A DNA stretch of 64,000 bases from Semisulcospira habei (lineage: Eukaryota; Mollusca; Gastropoda; Semisulcospiridae): positions 188,885,535 through 188,949,534 of the forward strand of contig BTPG01000003.1 in assembly GCA_036245525.1 (NCBI GenBank), written 5' to 3'. This document shows positions 11,245 to 21,607 of the stretch, piece by piece. The notes under the pieces are model-generated. The model was not told the origin of the DNA. It made no database searches and saw only the letters and a list, made by a program, of their open reading frames with translations. The position numbers and the translations under genes were made by a program. Within the stretch, counting starts at the first letter, position 1. Each line of letters opens with the position of its first letter.

Positions 11245-12397
11245 GTCGAGCCATGTCTCCCTTGTAGTTCGGGGTAGGACCTATCATCAAAACTCAAATG
11301 TACTGGATCTGACGAGGTGTCTATAAGAAGGCACGCTTTGGCCCATTCCTGCCACTTTCTCAGCAGGTTCACTTGATAGACCCGCTTTGTCTTGCGCCTT
11401 TTCCCGGGATCCACTTCGTAGTTGACCTCAGAGATCTTTCTGGTGACCCTATAGGGCCCTTGCCACTCCGCTTGTAACTTGCTGGTGGCGATAGGCAAAA
11501 GAACTAGGACTTTGTCCGCAGCATTGAAAGTCGGTGTCTGGCCTTGTCATACCACACCTGCTTAGAGAGAGTATCAGACAGGTGCTCCTGCGCCAGATCA
11601 GTCATTTCAAACAAACGGTCCCTCATCATCAACACATGCTCAGGTTCTCCTCTTTCCCCTTGGCTTCTTCTTCCCAGGCCTCTCACACAATATCCACAAG
11701 ACCGCGCACTGGTCTCCCAAACAGTAGCTCGAATGGGGAGAATCCTGTTGACGCTTGTGGAACCTCACGGTACGCAAACAATAGATATAGGAGATAAGAG
11801 TCCCATGTCTTCGGATGACAACTGGCATACTTCCTCAGCATAGACTTCAAGGTAGCATTGAACCTCTACAAGACCATTCCTAGCTGGGTGAAAAGGAGAG
11901 GTATTCAGCTTCCTCAAGCCCATAGAGCTCTTGCATCAGTTGTGACATGAAATTTATCCCCTGGCTGGACAACAACTCATTTGGAATGCCGACCCAACTG
12001 AAAACTGTAATGAGTTTTCGTCAGCGACTTTATTGGCGTTCATTGAGGACATGGTCACGGCTTCTGGGTACCTGGTGGCATAGTCAGCCATGACAAGGAT
12101 GAACTTGTTCCCATGAGAAGACCTGGGTAAAGGTCTGACAAAGTCGATAGCGACCTTGTGAAATGGGACACTCACCACAGGAACTGTGACTAACTTGGCT
12201 CGATCATTACTCCGCTTCTTTGCACTTTCTGACACGCTTCGCATGAGCGACAGAATCCGAAGACACCTGGCCAGTAGAAATTTTTAAGCAGACGGCTCTT
12301 TGTTTTCTCAATTTCTAGATGGCCTGACAGTGGGATTTCATGGGCAATCTGCAAAAGCTGCTCTCTGTATGCCTTTGGAACAATCAGCTGATGCACC
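11245..12397 (-). pseudogene. Gypsy integrase, upstream of RT
   Basis: The zinc-binding HHCC domain is at the start (AHEIPLSGH, then CRSCEAC). The catalytic core follows (AIDFVRPLPRSSHGNKF). A GPY/F-type C-terminal domain is seen near 11390-11480 (WQGPYRVTRKISEVNYEVDP). Several frameshifts break the frame. Near 11960 the second catalytic aspartate, normally in a DQG motif, reads SSQG, so the enzyme would be inactive even without the frameshifts. The integrase lies before RT, whereas most Gypsy elements have it last. Confidence 0.78.
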
Positions 12398-12398
12398 T

Positions 12399-12985
12399 TG
12401 CTACGTGGTGATGACGTAGTCGTAGTATGATAAACACACCAGACACGCGCATGTAAGGTTCTTTTAAATAAACTTCGTTCAGCTGCAACCCGTCACTCGT
12501 GGCTCAAGGATGTAGACAATACTGGAGTAACAGTTCCAACAATATTTTAATTCAGCGATGCGATCTCCACACAATGCATTCCCAAATGCACCAACGCTGA
12601 TACAATATCTCTTCCGCAAATATCCACACTGGCGACACAAAGTTTCTCATACAACGTACACCACTGTTACGCTGCGTCTCTCACAATGTACACCCTATAT
12701 GGGCCACGTACCTATGATAAACTGTTTGTCTCTACAACTGACAATGCAAGACAATGTTCCCACGTGCTCTCCTAGCACCAACTTTATATAATAAGACATC
12801 TTTCTAGAATAATCCAAAGAATTTACTCAACGCAACCAATCAGAACGGAACACGTAACTGAAATCATAAATATTAATAAAAGAAGAACTTTCTGGAATAA
12901 ACTAAAATAGTCTTCAAAAATTTGGCTGCTCATTTCAGCCTTAAATCCCAATATATAATGATATCAGACAAAAATATGGCAAACC
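12399..12985 (-). mobile_element. LTR fragment of the same family as the solo LTR at 59704-60534
   Basis: This region aligns in reverse to the 3' two-thirds of the solo LTR at 59704-60534. Shared blocks are near 12420-12560, 12730-12785 (including a TATATA block) and 12920-12960. It ends TGCTACGTGGTG, against TGTTACGTGGTG for the reversed solo LTR. On the other side it is cut by the RTE-like LINE. It adjoins integrase codons with no gag or primer-binding site between. Whether it belongs to the Gypsy pol remnant or is a separate insertion is unresolved. Confidence 0.65.
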
Positions 12986-12989
12986 GTTT

Positions 12990-15196
12990 ACCTTAAGAAT
13001 GAAGCTCAAGCTAAAGAAAAGCCGCACAGAGACAACAAGAAGACAGCACTATAATGTAGGCCTCCTGAGAGAAACTGGAGTTTGAGAAGAGTTCAAACTG
13101 GTGCTGTCCAACCGGTTTCAAGCGCTACAGGAGCTAGTAAATGAAGAGGAGGCGGTCACCACAGAGCAGCAGTGGAAGGCAGTTAGAGAGGTGCTGAACT
13201 CAACCTGCAAAGACACTGTAGGGTTCAGGAAACACCATCACAAGGACTGGCTGTCGGCACAGACCTTGAAGAAGATAGAAGTGAGGAAGCAGAAGAAAGC
13301 AGTTGTCAACAACAGTCACACGAGAGCAGCCAAAGTAAGGGCACAGGGGGAATACTGGGAAGCCAACCGCGAGGTGAAGAGGAGTATCAGGGCAGACAAG
13401 AGGGCCTACACAGACAGCCTGGCAGCAGAGGCAGATAAGGCAGCAGGCAGCGGCAACATAAAACAGCTCTACGACATTACCAGAAGATTGTCAGGCATGT
13501 ATGGCCATACAGATAGACCAGTAAAAGACAAAGAAGGCAAGCCTATTGCAGACAGAGCAGACCAACTCGACAGATGGTCCGAGTATTTTGAAGAGTTACT
13601 GAACAGACCGAGCCCACCCGACCCCCCAGACATCTAGCCGGCAGAGACCGACCTACCCATCAGCTGTGACAGACCCAGCCGGGAAGAGATCAGAAGAGCA
13701 GTGGCATTTTTGAAGAACGGCAAAGCAGCAGGCCCAGATGGCATCCCAGCGGAGTCTCTGAAAGCAGACCTAGAGACAACAGTGGAGATGCTGTACCCAC
13801 TGTTTGGAAAGATCTGGGAAGAGGAGGTGATGCCGGCTGACTGGAAGGAGGGGTACCTAATCAAGCTTCCCAAGAAAGGCGACCTCAGCAAGTGTTCCAA
13901 CTACAGAGGAATCACCTTGCTGTCAGTACCAGGAAAGGTCTTCAACAGGATCATCCTGGAGAGAATGAAGAGCTCCGTTGACCCTCAGCTGAGAGACCAG
14001 CAAGCAGGATTCAGGAAGAACCGATCATGTACAGACCAGATCGCCACTCTCCGCATCATCGTGGAACAGTCTCTGGAGTGGAGCTCCCCGCTGTACGTCA
14101 ACTTTGTGGATTATGAGAAAGCATTTGACAGTGTGGACCGAGAGATTCTGTGGAAACTCCTACGACACTACGGTGTACCCACAAAGCTCGTCCGCCTGAT
14201 CAAGAGCAGCTACGATGGCATGACATGTCGCGTGATCCACGAAGGGCAGTTCACCAGGGAGCTCCAGGTCAGAACCGGTGTCAGGCAGGGGTGTCTGCTG
14301 TCTCCGATCCTCTTCCTACTGGCCATAGACTGGGTCATGAAGATGACCACAGAGCACAGACGAAGTGGAATACAGTGGACACTGTGGACACAGCTTGACG
14401 ACCTCGATTTTGCAGACGACTTGGCATTACTGTCCCACACTCATCAACAAATGCAGGACAAGACCACGAGGCTTGCTGACATCTCGTCCCAAGTGGGCCT
14501 CACCATTCACAAACAGAAAACAAAGACAATGAGGCTGAACACAACCAGGGAAGAACTAGTCTTGCTTGCTGGCGCCCTGTTGGAGGAGGTGGAGTCCTTC
14601 ACCTATCTCGGGAGCATCATAGACAAAAAAGGCGGCACTGATGCAGATGTCAGAGCACGAATCGGTAAAGCCAGAGCAGCCTTTCTCCAGTTGAAAAAAG
14701 TGTGGAGTTCCAGAGAGCTGTCACAACACACCAAAATTCCGGATTTTCAACTCCAATGTAAAAGCAGTTCTCCTATATGGAGCAGAGACTTGGAGATTGA
14801 CAAAAACCACAGTCAACAGAGTACAGACCTTCATGAACAGTTGCCTTAGAAGAATTTTGAAAATCCACTGGCCAGAGAAGATCAGCAACGTCAGACTCTG
14901 GGAGAGAACAGAGCAGATAACAGCAGAGAATGAAATTGGGCGAAGAAGATGGGGATGGATCGGTCACAGTCTGAGAAAGCCAGCTTCTAGTATCACTAGG
15001 CAGGCATTGTCATGGAACACCCAGGGAAAGAGGAAAAGAGGTAGGCCGAGAAACTCCTGGCGTCGAGACCTCCAAGCAGACATCAAGAGACTGTAAACCA
15101 CCTGGAGTAGAATCGAAGGAGAAGCACAGGACCGGAGTTGCTGGAGGTCTCTCGTCGACGGCCTATACCCGGGTAGGGGTGACAGGCGTAAGTAAG
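12990..15196 (+). mobile_element. RTE-like LINE, copy 1 (5'-truncated, degenerate)
   Basis: The + strand carries a linker region (13101-13637), an in-frame TAG at 13635 where the second copy has a sense codon, then RT from 13701. RT motifs are SNYRGITLLSVPGKV, FVDYEKAFDSVDRE, GVRQGCLLSPILF and FADD. A one-base insertion near 14743 shifts the frame, and the C-terminus ([33 protein letters not shown]) is in another frame. The element ends in a GTAAGTAAGT-type tail at about 15196. The endonuclease is missing. Codons near 13540-13570 provide the uninterrupted version of the site occupied by Nimb-1 in copy 2. Clade assignment to RTE is from motif recall. Confidence 0.8.
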
Positions 15197-16031
15197 TCTT
15201 CAAGCTTGGCCCAAGGATACTTTGTGTATAAAAGTTGGAATATATCCATTTCAGTGACATCTCTCATAGGCGACAGTCACAGGGGGTCAAGAAATATTAC
15301 AAAAATAGCCTTATTTGGACCATTTTTTTTTTTTCTCAGTATTTCAACTTCAGACCCAAACTTGGTATAATGACACCTGATGTTACGACCTTTCTGATTT
15401 GGATGACCCCTCAGATAGGTCAAGGTTACAAGAGTCAGCAAATGTGAGAAAAATGTCTATTTTGGGTTGAAGTGTAGCTTTTATAAGCATTTTTGCAAAC
15501 TTTTCGATCAAATCTGGCACAGTGGTAGCTGATAATGAGACCTTCATATGCACACAAATATTGTTCCCTTGCAAAGATCAACAGTCACAGGAGTTTGATA
15601 AACATGTTGCTCTTTTGTGCGGTAAACTTAGCATTGGCATTTTCTCAGAGACTATTCAAGCCACAGTCTTCAAACTTCGCCCAAAGACACTTTGTGACAA
15701 GACCTGTATCAGTATACCAGCTTCAGTGACCTCTAATGGCTCTATAAAAAGTCACGGTCACAAGGGGTCAAGAAATACACGTAAAATAAAATAGCCATAA
15801 TTAGACTTCAGCTTCAGACCCTAACGGTACATAGACGACCTGGTGGTAAGACATTCCTTTACATACTTATTTGGATGACAGCTGTGAAATGTTAAAGGCC
15901 ACAAGAGTGTGAAGTGGCTATTTTGGGTGCGATTTCAGTTTTTGTCAGTGTTTTTGTAAACTTTTCAATCAATTTGGCACAAAGGTGCGCAAAGATGGTG
16001 AGACCTCCCTATGCGTAGTACTATATTTGGT

Positions 16032-16032
<1 letters not shown>

Positions 16033-16112
<80 letters not shown>
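16033..16112 (+). repeat. (CA)n microsatellite
   Basis: About forty uninterrupted CA dinucleotides. The open frames across it, giving poly(His-Thr) or poly(Cys-Val), are artefacts of the repeat. Confidence 0.97.
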
Positions 16113-16115
<3 letters not shown>

Positions 16116-16125
16116 CCTTCTCTCC

Positions 16126-16160
16126 CCCCCCCCCCCCCCCCCCACCCCCCCCACCCCCTG
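16126..16160 (+). repeat. C-rich homopolymer tract
   Basis: A run of more than 15 C, broken by single A residues, directly after the CA microsatellite. Its length is likely unreliable. Confidence 0.9.
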
Positions 16161-16394
16161 TCCCCCGCAGACTTCAGGGTTTATTAGAGGTTGACAAGTT
16201 TGTGGAAAACTTTTACATTTGAGAAAACATGGAGTTCACAGAACTGTTCAAAAGCCAACTCTTTACTTATGTTAGACACTGCTTATGTTAGTCACTCGTT
16301 GAACACTTGCTCACTTCAGTGACCTGTTGGAAAGGTCAAGGTCACTAAGTCACATTAATTATGTAGATTGTTTATGTGCATGAGCCATAAGAAC

Positions 16395-16968
16395 TTTGCC
16401 TTTTTTGATTGTTGTTGCTCACTTGCGAAGCAAAGGTATGTTCTGGGCCAGTGGTCGTCCGTGGCAAACATTAATGTTGGCATTTTCTCAGAGGCTATTC
16501 AAGCCAGTCTTCAAACTTGGCCCAAAGATACTTTTTGCAAGACCTTTCTAACCATATCAAATTCAATGACCTTTCTGAAAGGTCAAGGTCACAGGGGTCA
16601 GAAGTTGGTCAAAATTAGCCATATTTTACAAAAGTTGATTTTTCTCACAACACTATTTATATTTCATGCCCAGACTTGGTAAAGCGATATCTGATGGTAA
16701 GACCTGTCTGTGCATACTAATTTGGATGACCAAAAAGTACGAGGATCACAAGAGGTCAGCAGATGTGAAAAATGCCAATTTTGGGGGTACAATTTTAGTT
16801 TTTATCAGCATTTTCGCAAAATTTTCAATCAAACTTGGCACAAAGGTAGCTGTTGATAACATCATACTAAATTAGTTGACCCCGGTCAAAGGTCATGGAG
16901 GGTTGACAAATTTGTCAAAAATGCATAAATTTTGAGAAAGTGTAGATTTCACTGGTACATATGTAGCC
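16395..16968 (+). repeat. AGGTCA-rich repeat copy, interrupted by an LTR-like insertion
   Basis: It starts with a TTGCTCACTTGCGAAGCAAA-type terminus and carries AAAGGTCAAGGTCACAGGGG near 16578. The remaining 3' part of the unit is at 17454-17590, ending CACGTGAGCCATAAAGGCTT. The 485 bases between do not belong to the family. Confidence 0.65.
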
Positions 16969-17453
16969 GTGCGGCTGAGAGGTGTGCGAAATGTGAGGGA
17001 ATTAAAAGGAAGTCAAGATGGTAGTCATGATACTTTTGTATTTATTTCTACCACAACATTAAAAAGGAAAAGCAGTACAGGACAGAAACGTAAGTCGGTT
17101 GTAAATAAAACAGAATGTAGTTGAATGCTGGCCGGCCAAGCCGCACAAGTTGCCTGAACTTCAACCGCCCAAAACCAAAGAGACTGGAATCTGGCGCTTT
17201 ACTATATCAAGGATGGCGGGAAAAGATATGTACATGTCGCTGGTTACGGAGGCCATCTTAGACAACGCGCGGTGTGCGTAAGAAAGATCATGTTACTGCA
17301 CGCGCGCAGGCGATAAGTACTAGCAGGGAACTATAGTAATGGTGTACTCACAGCTAACGGCTGAATGCAGAAAAGTCCAAGGTTAGGGGAAAAGAATCGG
17401 TTGCTATGTGCGGCTGATGATAATTAGCAAGCCACAACCCGCTCTGTCACACA
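16969..17453. mobile_element. Possible solo LTR
   Basis: A 485-base segment beginning TGTAGCC and ending GTCACA interrupts an AGGTCA-rich repeat unit. The flanks CATA and CATT could be a decayed 4-bp target duplication. The TG...CA ends and clean interruption suggest a solo LTR. No internal domains or second copy are present in the window to confirm it. Confidence 0.4.
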
Positions 17454-17785
17454 TTGACTTTATGTTAAGACACTTGATCACTTCTTTATTTCAGTGACCT
17501 ATGGAAAAGCTCAGGGGCACGAAGATCAGACTAATTACGTGGACCAGTCATGCACGTGAGCCATAAAGGCTTTGCCGTTCTTGTTTTCCTAACAACTACA
17601 AGTGCATGCATCCACCAGAACTGTTTGCACTACCCGTACTGGTCCCAAAGGTGTACCTTCGACTACAGCGCATAACAGGCGGCACTATGCATTTGCGCTT
17701 ACAGATAGGATTCAAATGACTCATCGAAACTGTGCATGTTTATGTATGCTGACTGATGGTATGATCTTTCTATCATACATGACAG

Positions 17786-17987
17786 GCAAAGGAACAGATA
17801 CGACAGATGTTGCCTGTTGGTCTGTCCGAGTCCATCAGCAAGGTGAGGTCAAGCGTGGCATACGCAGTGTCAGCCATTGCTCACTGGGACTGGCCGGAAC
17901 AGTGGCCCAGCCTGTTCCCATTGCTGATGCAGGCCTTGACCAGTGGTCAGCCCAACCCAGTGCATGGGGCCATGCGGGTCTTGTCAG
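17786..17987 (+). CDS. IPO9: Importin-9, internal exon (first in window)
   Basis: The translation from GCA at 17786 includes [20 protein letters not shown] and, further on, [11 protein letters not shown]. This is the N-terminal HEAT-repeat region of importin-9, an importin-beta family receptor that carries cargoes such as core histones into the nucleus and is released by RanGTP. The acceptor is ACAG at 17782-17785 and the donor is GTCAGT at 17988. The exon is 202 nt and ends after the first base of a Glu codon. An ACAG at 17803-17806 is an alternative acceptor, but codons before it (AKEQIRQ) still resemble importin-9. Earlier exons are not seen in the window. Confidence 0.9.
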
Positions 17988-18284
17988 GTCAGTACATTAT
18001 TATTCTAGCTTACCATAGAACTGCTGATATATGTTGCATTAGCTGCCATTGGCATGCAGCTAGAAATACTGTTTACAGTACTGGTGGCTGTATGCACAAA
18101 TTGTTAACAAATAACCTTTGTCATCTTTGCTTACTGTAGAATAGTGTTCACCCCCTTGCGCATGCAGCCACCATTACTGTTTATGTGCTGATGCATGCAC
18201 AGTAGGGTTGCTCTGTTGCAAACCTTTTTTTTTCATCACTTGTGTTTATTATATGTAATATGTTATTATACGTGTGGGTTTTTT

Positions 18285-19140
18285 GGCTCATGTGCGAAGC
18301 AAAAGTTAGTCTATGTTCTGGGCCAGTGGTCGTGTGTCGTCCATCCGCCGTCCAGGGTAAACTTTAACGTTGGCATTTTCTCGGAGACTATTCAAGCCAC
18401 ACTCTTCAAACTTGGGCCAAGGATACTTTGTGGCAAGACCTTTCTGAACATACCAATCTGAGTGACCTCACAAAGGTCAAGGTCACAGGGGATCAGGAAA
18501 TAGGTGAAAAATAGCTATATTTTAGCTCAGTTTATTTTTCACAACTTCAAACCCAAACTTGGTTACTTGGTACAAAGGTACCTGATGGTAAGACCTTTCT
18601 ATGCATACTAATTTGGTTGACCCCTCGGAAAGGTCAAGGGTCACAAGAGATCAGGAAATAGGTAAGAAACAGCCATATTTTGACAAAAAATGCTTTTTTT
18701 CAAACACTATTCACAACTTCAAACCCAAACTTGGCACAGAGATACCTGGTGGTAAGGCACAGAGATACCTGGTGGTAAGACCTGTCTATGCATACTAATT
18801 TTGATGAGCCCTTGGAAAGGTTAAGGGTCACAAGAGGTCGACAAATGTGTGTAAAATGCCAAATTTTGATAGAATTGTATTATCAACATTTTTGCAAACT
18901 TTTCAATCAAATTAGGCACAAAGGTAGCTGATGATACAACCTTTCTATGCATACTAATTTTGTTGACTCATCACAGAGGTCAAGGGTCATGGGGTTGACA
19001 GATGTGTGAAAAATGCTTAAATTTTAAGAAGGCTTGGATTTTGCTGGTGCAGAAGCCTACCCTTTGCTTATTGTCACAAAGGTCACACATGTAAATTGGT
19101 CATACACGTGAGCCATAAGTGCTTTGCCTTTCTTGTTCAT
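18285..19140 (+). repeat. AGGTCA-rich repeat, apparently full unit, in IPO9 intron
   Basis: This copy runs from GGCTCATGTGCGAAGC to a 3' end around CACGTGAGCCATAAGTGCTT, which form imperfect inverted termini. Inside are about five ~150-bp monomers. Each has a block like ACCTGATGGTAAGACCTTTC followed by a GGTCAAGGGTCACA-type block. No transposase is present; a non-autonomous DNA element with internal tandem repeats is likely. Confidence 0.65.
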
Positions 19141-19436
19141 ATCAGTTCTCTGTTTCTGTAATTTGAAACCTTAAGGGTCTACGTCCAATGGTTTCTCTAA
19201 GGCAGTTTTCAGAACAACATTTCCATTTGACTTGGTGTATGTTGCATACCCTGATTACAACTACACGGTATGCATCATACACCATATGCTATTTTGTCAT
19301 GTTCAGTTTCAACACTTTCAATCTTAGGACCGAGTACCTGAAGGCAGTCGTACATGTGGATAGTTTTGATGATGATAGAAAATTATCTGCGAAATATCCT
19401 ATCTACTCGATAGTTATTCACCATACACAGCAATAG
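19141..19436. other. IPO9 intron sequence, nothing recognised
   Basis: I see no coding exon, RNA gene or known repeat. It ends at the target duplication CTCTTCACAAG (19437-19447) of the following Nimb fragment. Confidence 0.5.
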
Positions 19437-19447
19437 CTCTTCACAAG

Positions 19448-20161
19448 ATCTGACAGTCTACCTTACCACTGCGGCAGCCGCCATGAGGAGACTGTTCTTG
19501 CTCGGCTCCACATCGGGCACGCGTATGTTACTTACTTACTTACGCCTGTCACCCCTACCCGGGTATAGGCCGTCGACGAGAGACCTCCAGCAACTCCTGT
19601 CCTGTGCTTCTCCTTCGATTCTACTCCAGGTGGTTCCCAGTCTCTTGATGTCTGCTTGGAGGTCTCGACGCCAGGAGTTTCTCGGCCTACCTCTTTTCCT
19701 CTTTCCCTGGGGGTTCCATGACAATGCCTGCCTAGTGATACTGGACACGCATATGTTACACACTCTTATTTACTAAAACAGGAGGAGCGTCCATGGTGTT
19801 ATGCTTGCGACGAGCAGTATTCTGTTCAACACTCGTTGCTATCTAATTGACACAAGATATAAACACTTCACATCAGACTCCTTGAAGGTTTTGTTCTGGG
19901 ACATGATCTTAGTTTTCTGAGAGAGTGCAATATTTTTAATAAGATTTGAGCATTCATAGACTATGATAATTCTATTATTCTGACCTTTTCGAGAGTCTGT
20001 AGACGTTTCCTTTAAAGACCTGTGCGACATTTTAGCATGAAATATTTTAAAGATATATTTACATCTTGTCTTAAGATCTTTCTTTTAGTCTGGCCAGATT
20101 TTTACTCATCCTGCCGTGAGATGGCCTTAGTTGCCTGCTCGGCGTTAACCCAAATAACTAA
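19448..20161 (+). mobile_element. 5'-truncated Nimb-like LINE (Nimb-3) with an RTE fragment inside
   Basis: The sequence matches the 3' end of Nimb-1 (about 53700-54211): the region encoding the C-terminal HIGHAYVTHS-like motif and ACDEQYSVQH, then the 3' UTR ending GCTCGGCGTTAACCCAAATA. It is flanked by an 11-bp duplication CTCTTCACAAG (19437-19447, 20162-20172). An RTE 3' fragment at 19532-19745 interrupts it. It encodes no functional protein. Confidence 0.88.
19532..19745 (-). mobile_element. RTE-like LINE 3' fragment inside Nimb-3
   Basis: This 214-bp piece matches the RTE 3' end on the - strand ([20 protein letters not shown]) with its tail written as TTACTTACTTACG on the + strand. It is flanked by a 14-bp duplication CACGC(G/A)TATGTTAC at 19518-19531 and 19746-19759. 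Nimb-1 has the single-copy version of that site near 53770. Confidence 0.88.
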
Positions 20162-20237
20162 CTCTTCACAAGCTGCGTACATGGTATTTCACTATGGAGA
20201 GAAAATCTCACAAAACTTTTATGTCCTTGAGTCAAAA

Positions 20238-20360
20238 TGGCTGTGTACACGGAAGACGAAGAATTGAGAACAGCTGCTGCAGCAACCACAATTATCGTTG
20301 CGCGAGAGAAGCAGAAACGAGTGTGGATGAGGGAGTGGCTACTTCAGCGTCTGGTTTGAG
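20238..20360 (+). pseudogene. Short ORF resembling the N-terminus of a Harbinger-type transposase
   Basis: A 40-codon frame begins MAVYTEDEELRT and includes KRVWMREWLLQRLV before a stop. The KRVW-x-EWL pattern resembles the start of PIF/Harbinger nuclease domains. The rest of such a protein is not visible. It lies in IPO9 intron 1, between Nimb-3 and DIRS-A. The similarity is short and could be chance. Confidence 0.3.
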
Positions 20361-20534
20361 AGCGACGATTGTGCAAGAGATGTGTGCGAAAGATCCATGC
20401 ACCTACAACTCGGTGCATTTCTCAGTGGCATGGAACAACTGCTGATGGCAAGATACCGTCACTGATGTGTGACACGTAGGGCTCTGCTGATTGGTTGTTT
20501 GTAGATAAAAGACTTGGCTAGGATAGGAAAAATA

Positions 20535-20846
20535 TTAATTTTTCTCTAAAATATATTTTTTTCGAAAAATACTTACCAATGACATTACTGTCTGGAAGTG
20601 TCTACTACTTACTCAATTTCAGCCTAAGAACCTGTTGTGTTGATACACAACCCGGGAGGCACTCGGGGAACCCTGCCTAGGGCCGAGAGTTGTCTCCCAC
20701 CCCTGCCCATCCGGTCCCGCCATGTGGCGTGAGCATTCAGTCGTTATACTTAGCTTACCAGCGGCAAGCGGGGCAGGAGGGAGGATCCTTCGAGTAATGT
20801 CATTGGTAAGTATTTTTAGAAAAAATATATTTTAGAGAAAAATTAA
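20535..20846 (+). mobile_element. ~310-bp DIRS-derived unit with ~57-bp inverted ends
   Basis: The left end TTAATTTTTCTCTAAAATAT recurs inverted at the right end, and the inverted match extends into ACTTACC(A/G)ATGACATTAC. The interior is the DIRS 5' leader (GTGTCTACTACTTACTCAAT, then GTTGTGTTGATACACAACCC). The same unit occurs inverted at 42637-42940. Both copies abut the 3' terminus of a longer DIRS element. It has no coding capacity. Confidence 0.7.
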
Positions 20847-20991
20847 ATTTGTTTCCTCAAAAACATTACCGATGGCATTACTGTCTGGAAGAATTGCGAA
20901 AAGGAGGAGGGTGCCACCCCCAGTTACGTTCTATGGGGTCTGGCCATCCACCCAGTCGCAAAACTCCCGACAATTTCAGCTAAGTGCGTAC

Positions 20992-21607
20992 CTACGGCGC
21001 TTCCGGCGCCGGGAGGGAGTGTTGTGCTGTGGCGATGTCCCCCACCAGTGCAAGGTTGCCTCGCTGGCCTGCCAGATCCCTGAGGTAGAAGCTGGCGAAG
21101 GTAGATTTTGCCCGCCAGCCCACTGCTGCCACAACGTCTCGAACAGCACAGTTGCGATCGAAGGCGATGCTCGTGGCCATGGCTCGCACCTCATGTGCGC
21201 GTATCTTGAGCCGCTTTGCAACTTCTGGGGAAAGGTCCTGGTAGGCCGACCTTATGACCCAGCGTAGCCAAGAAGAAATCGTCTGAGCTGATATGTCTTC
21301 TCTGCTGGGGGCCAAAGGTAGAAAGAGGCGTGACCGTCCTCGATGGACGGGCTTGGTACGTCGTAGGTAAATGCGTAGGGCGCACACAGGATCCTGTTGC
21401 CTGGTCTCCCGGGGAAAGCTTGCATCTTTCAGCGGCCGTATGGTGATCACCTGGGGCGCAGTCAAGGGAGACCTGGTCTTGGCGAGGAAGGCAGGGTCTG
21501 TGAGTAGCTGTACAGAACCGTCTGCCCGGAACTGGAGGCAGGCAGGGTTTGCCGACAGCTCATGTAGCTCGCTTAGTCTAGCCACGGTGGCCAGGGCCAA
21601 CAGGAAA
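20992..21607 (-). pseudogene. DIRS-A tyrosine recombinase, C-terminal catalytic part
   Basis: The - strand frame starts in LALATVARLSELHELS, where the R of ARLSEL matches the first YR catalytic arginine. It continues to AHEVRAMATSIAFDRN (HxxR box), VAAVGWRAKSTF and FASFYLRDL (candidate nucleophilic tyrosine). DIRS elements use this enzyme in place of an integrase. The N-terminal part lies beyond the L2 insertion (about 23645-23960), joined in frame at TRKT/CFLLALA when the insertion is ignored. Confidence 0.85.

Larger units (their letters stand above)
15197..16368 (+). repeat. AGGTCA-rich dispersed repeat with ~150-bp monomers
   Basis: Degenerate tandem monomers share the blocks CTTCAAACTTGGCCCAAAGA, a middle block around CTATGCATACTAATTTGGAT, and AAAGGTCAAGGTCACA. 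The same family recurs at about 16395-16968, 17454-17590, 18285-19140, 26400-27305, 27760-28440 and 29560-31190. No protein is encoded. It contains a long CA run and a C run near its right end. Confidence 0.75.

Noticed and set aside
15969..16194. Open frames through the CA repeat on both strands
   Set aside because: They are poly(Cys-Val) and poly(His-Thr) translations of a microsatellite.
15197..17785. Earlier IPO9 exons just upstream of 17786
   Set aside because: No importin-9 N-terminal peptide is recognisable; the region is repeat sequence.
17600..18018. A 138-residue open frame overlapping the first IPO9 exon in another frame
   Set aside because: It is a shadow of the exon; its peptide has no recognisable domain and the importin-9 frame explains the sequence.
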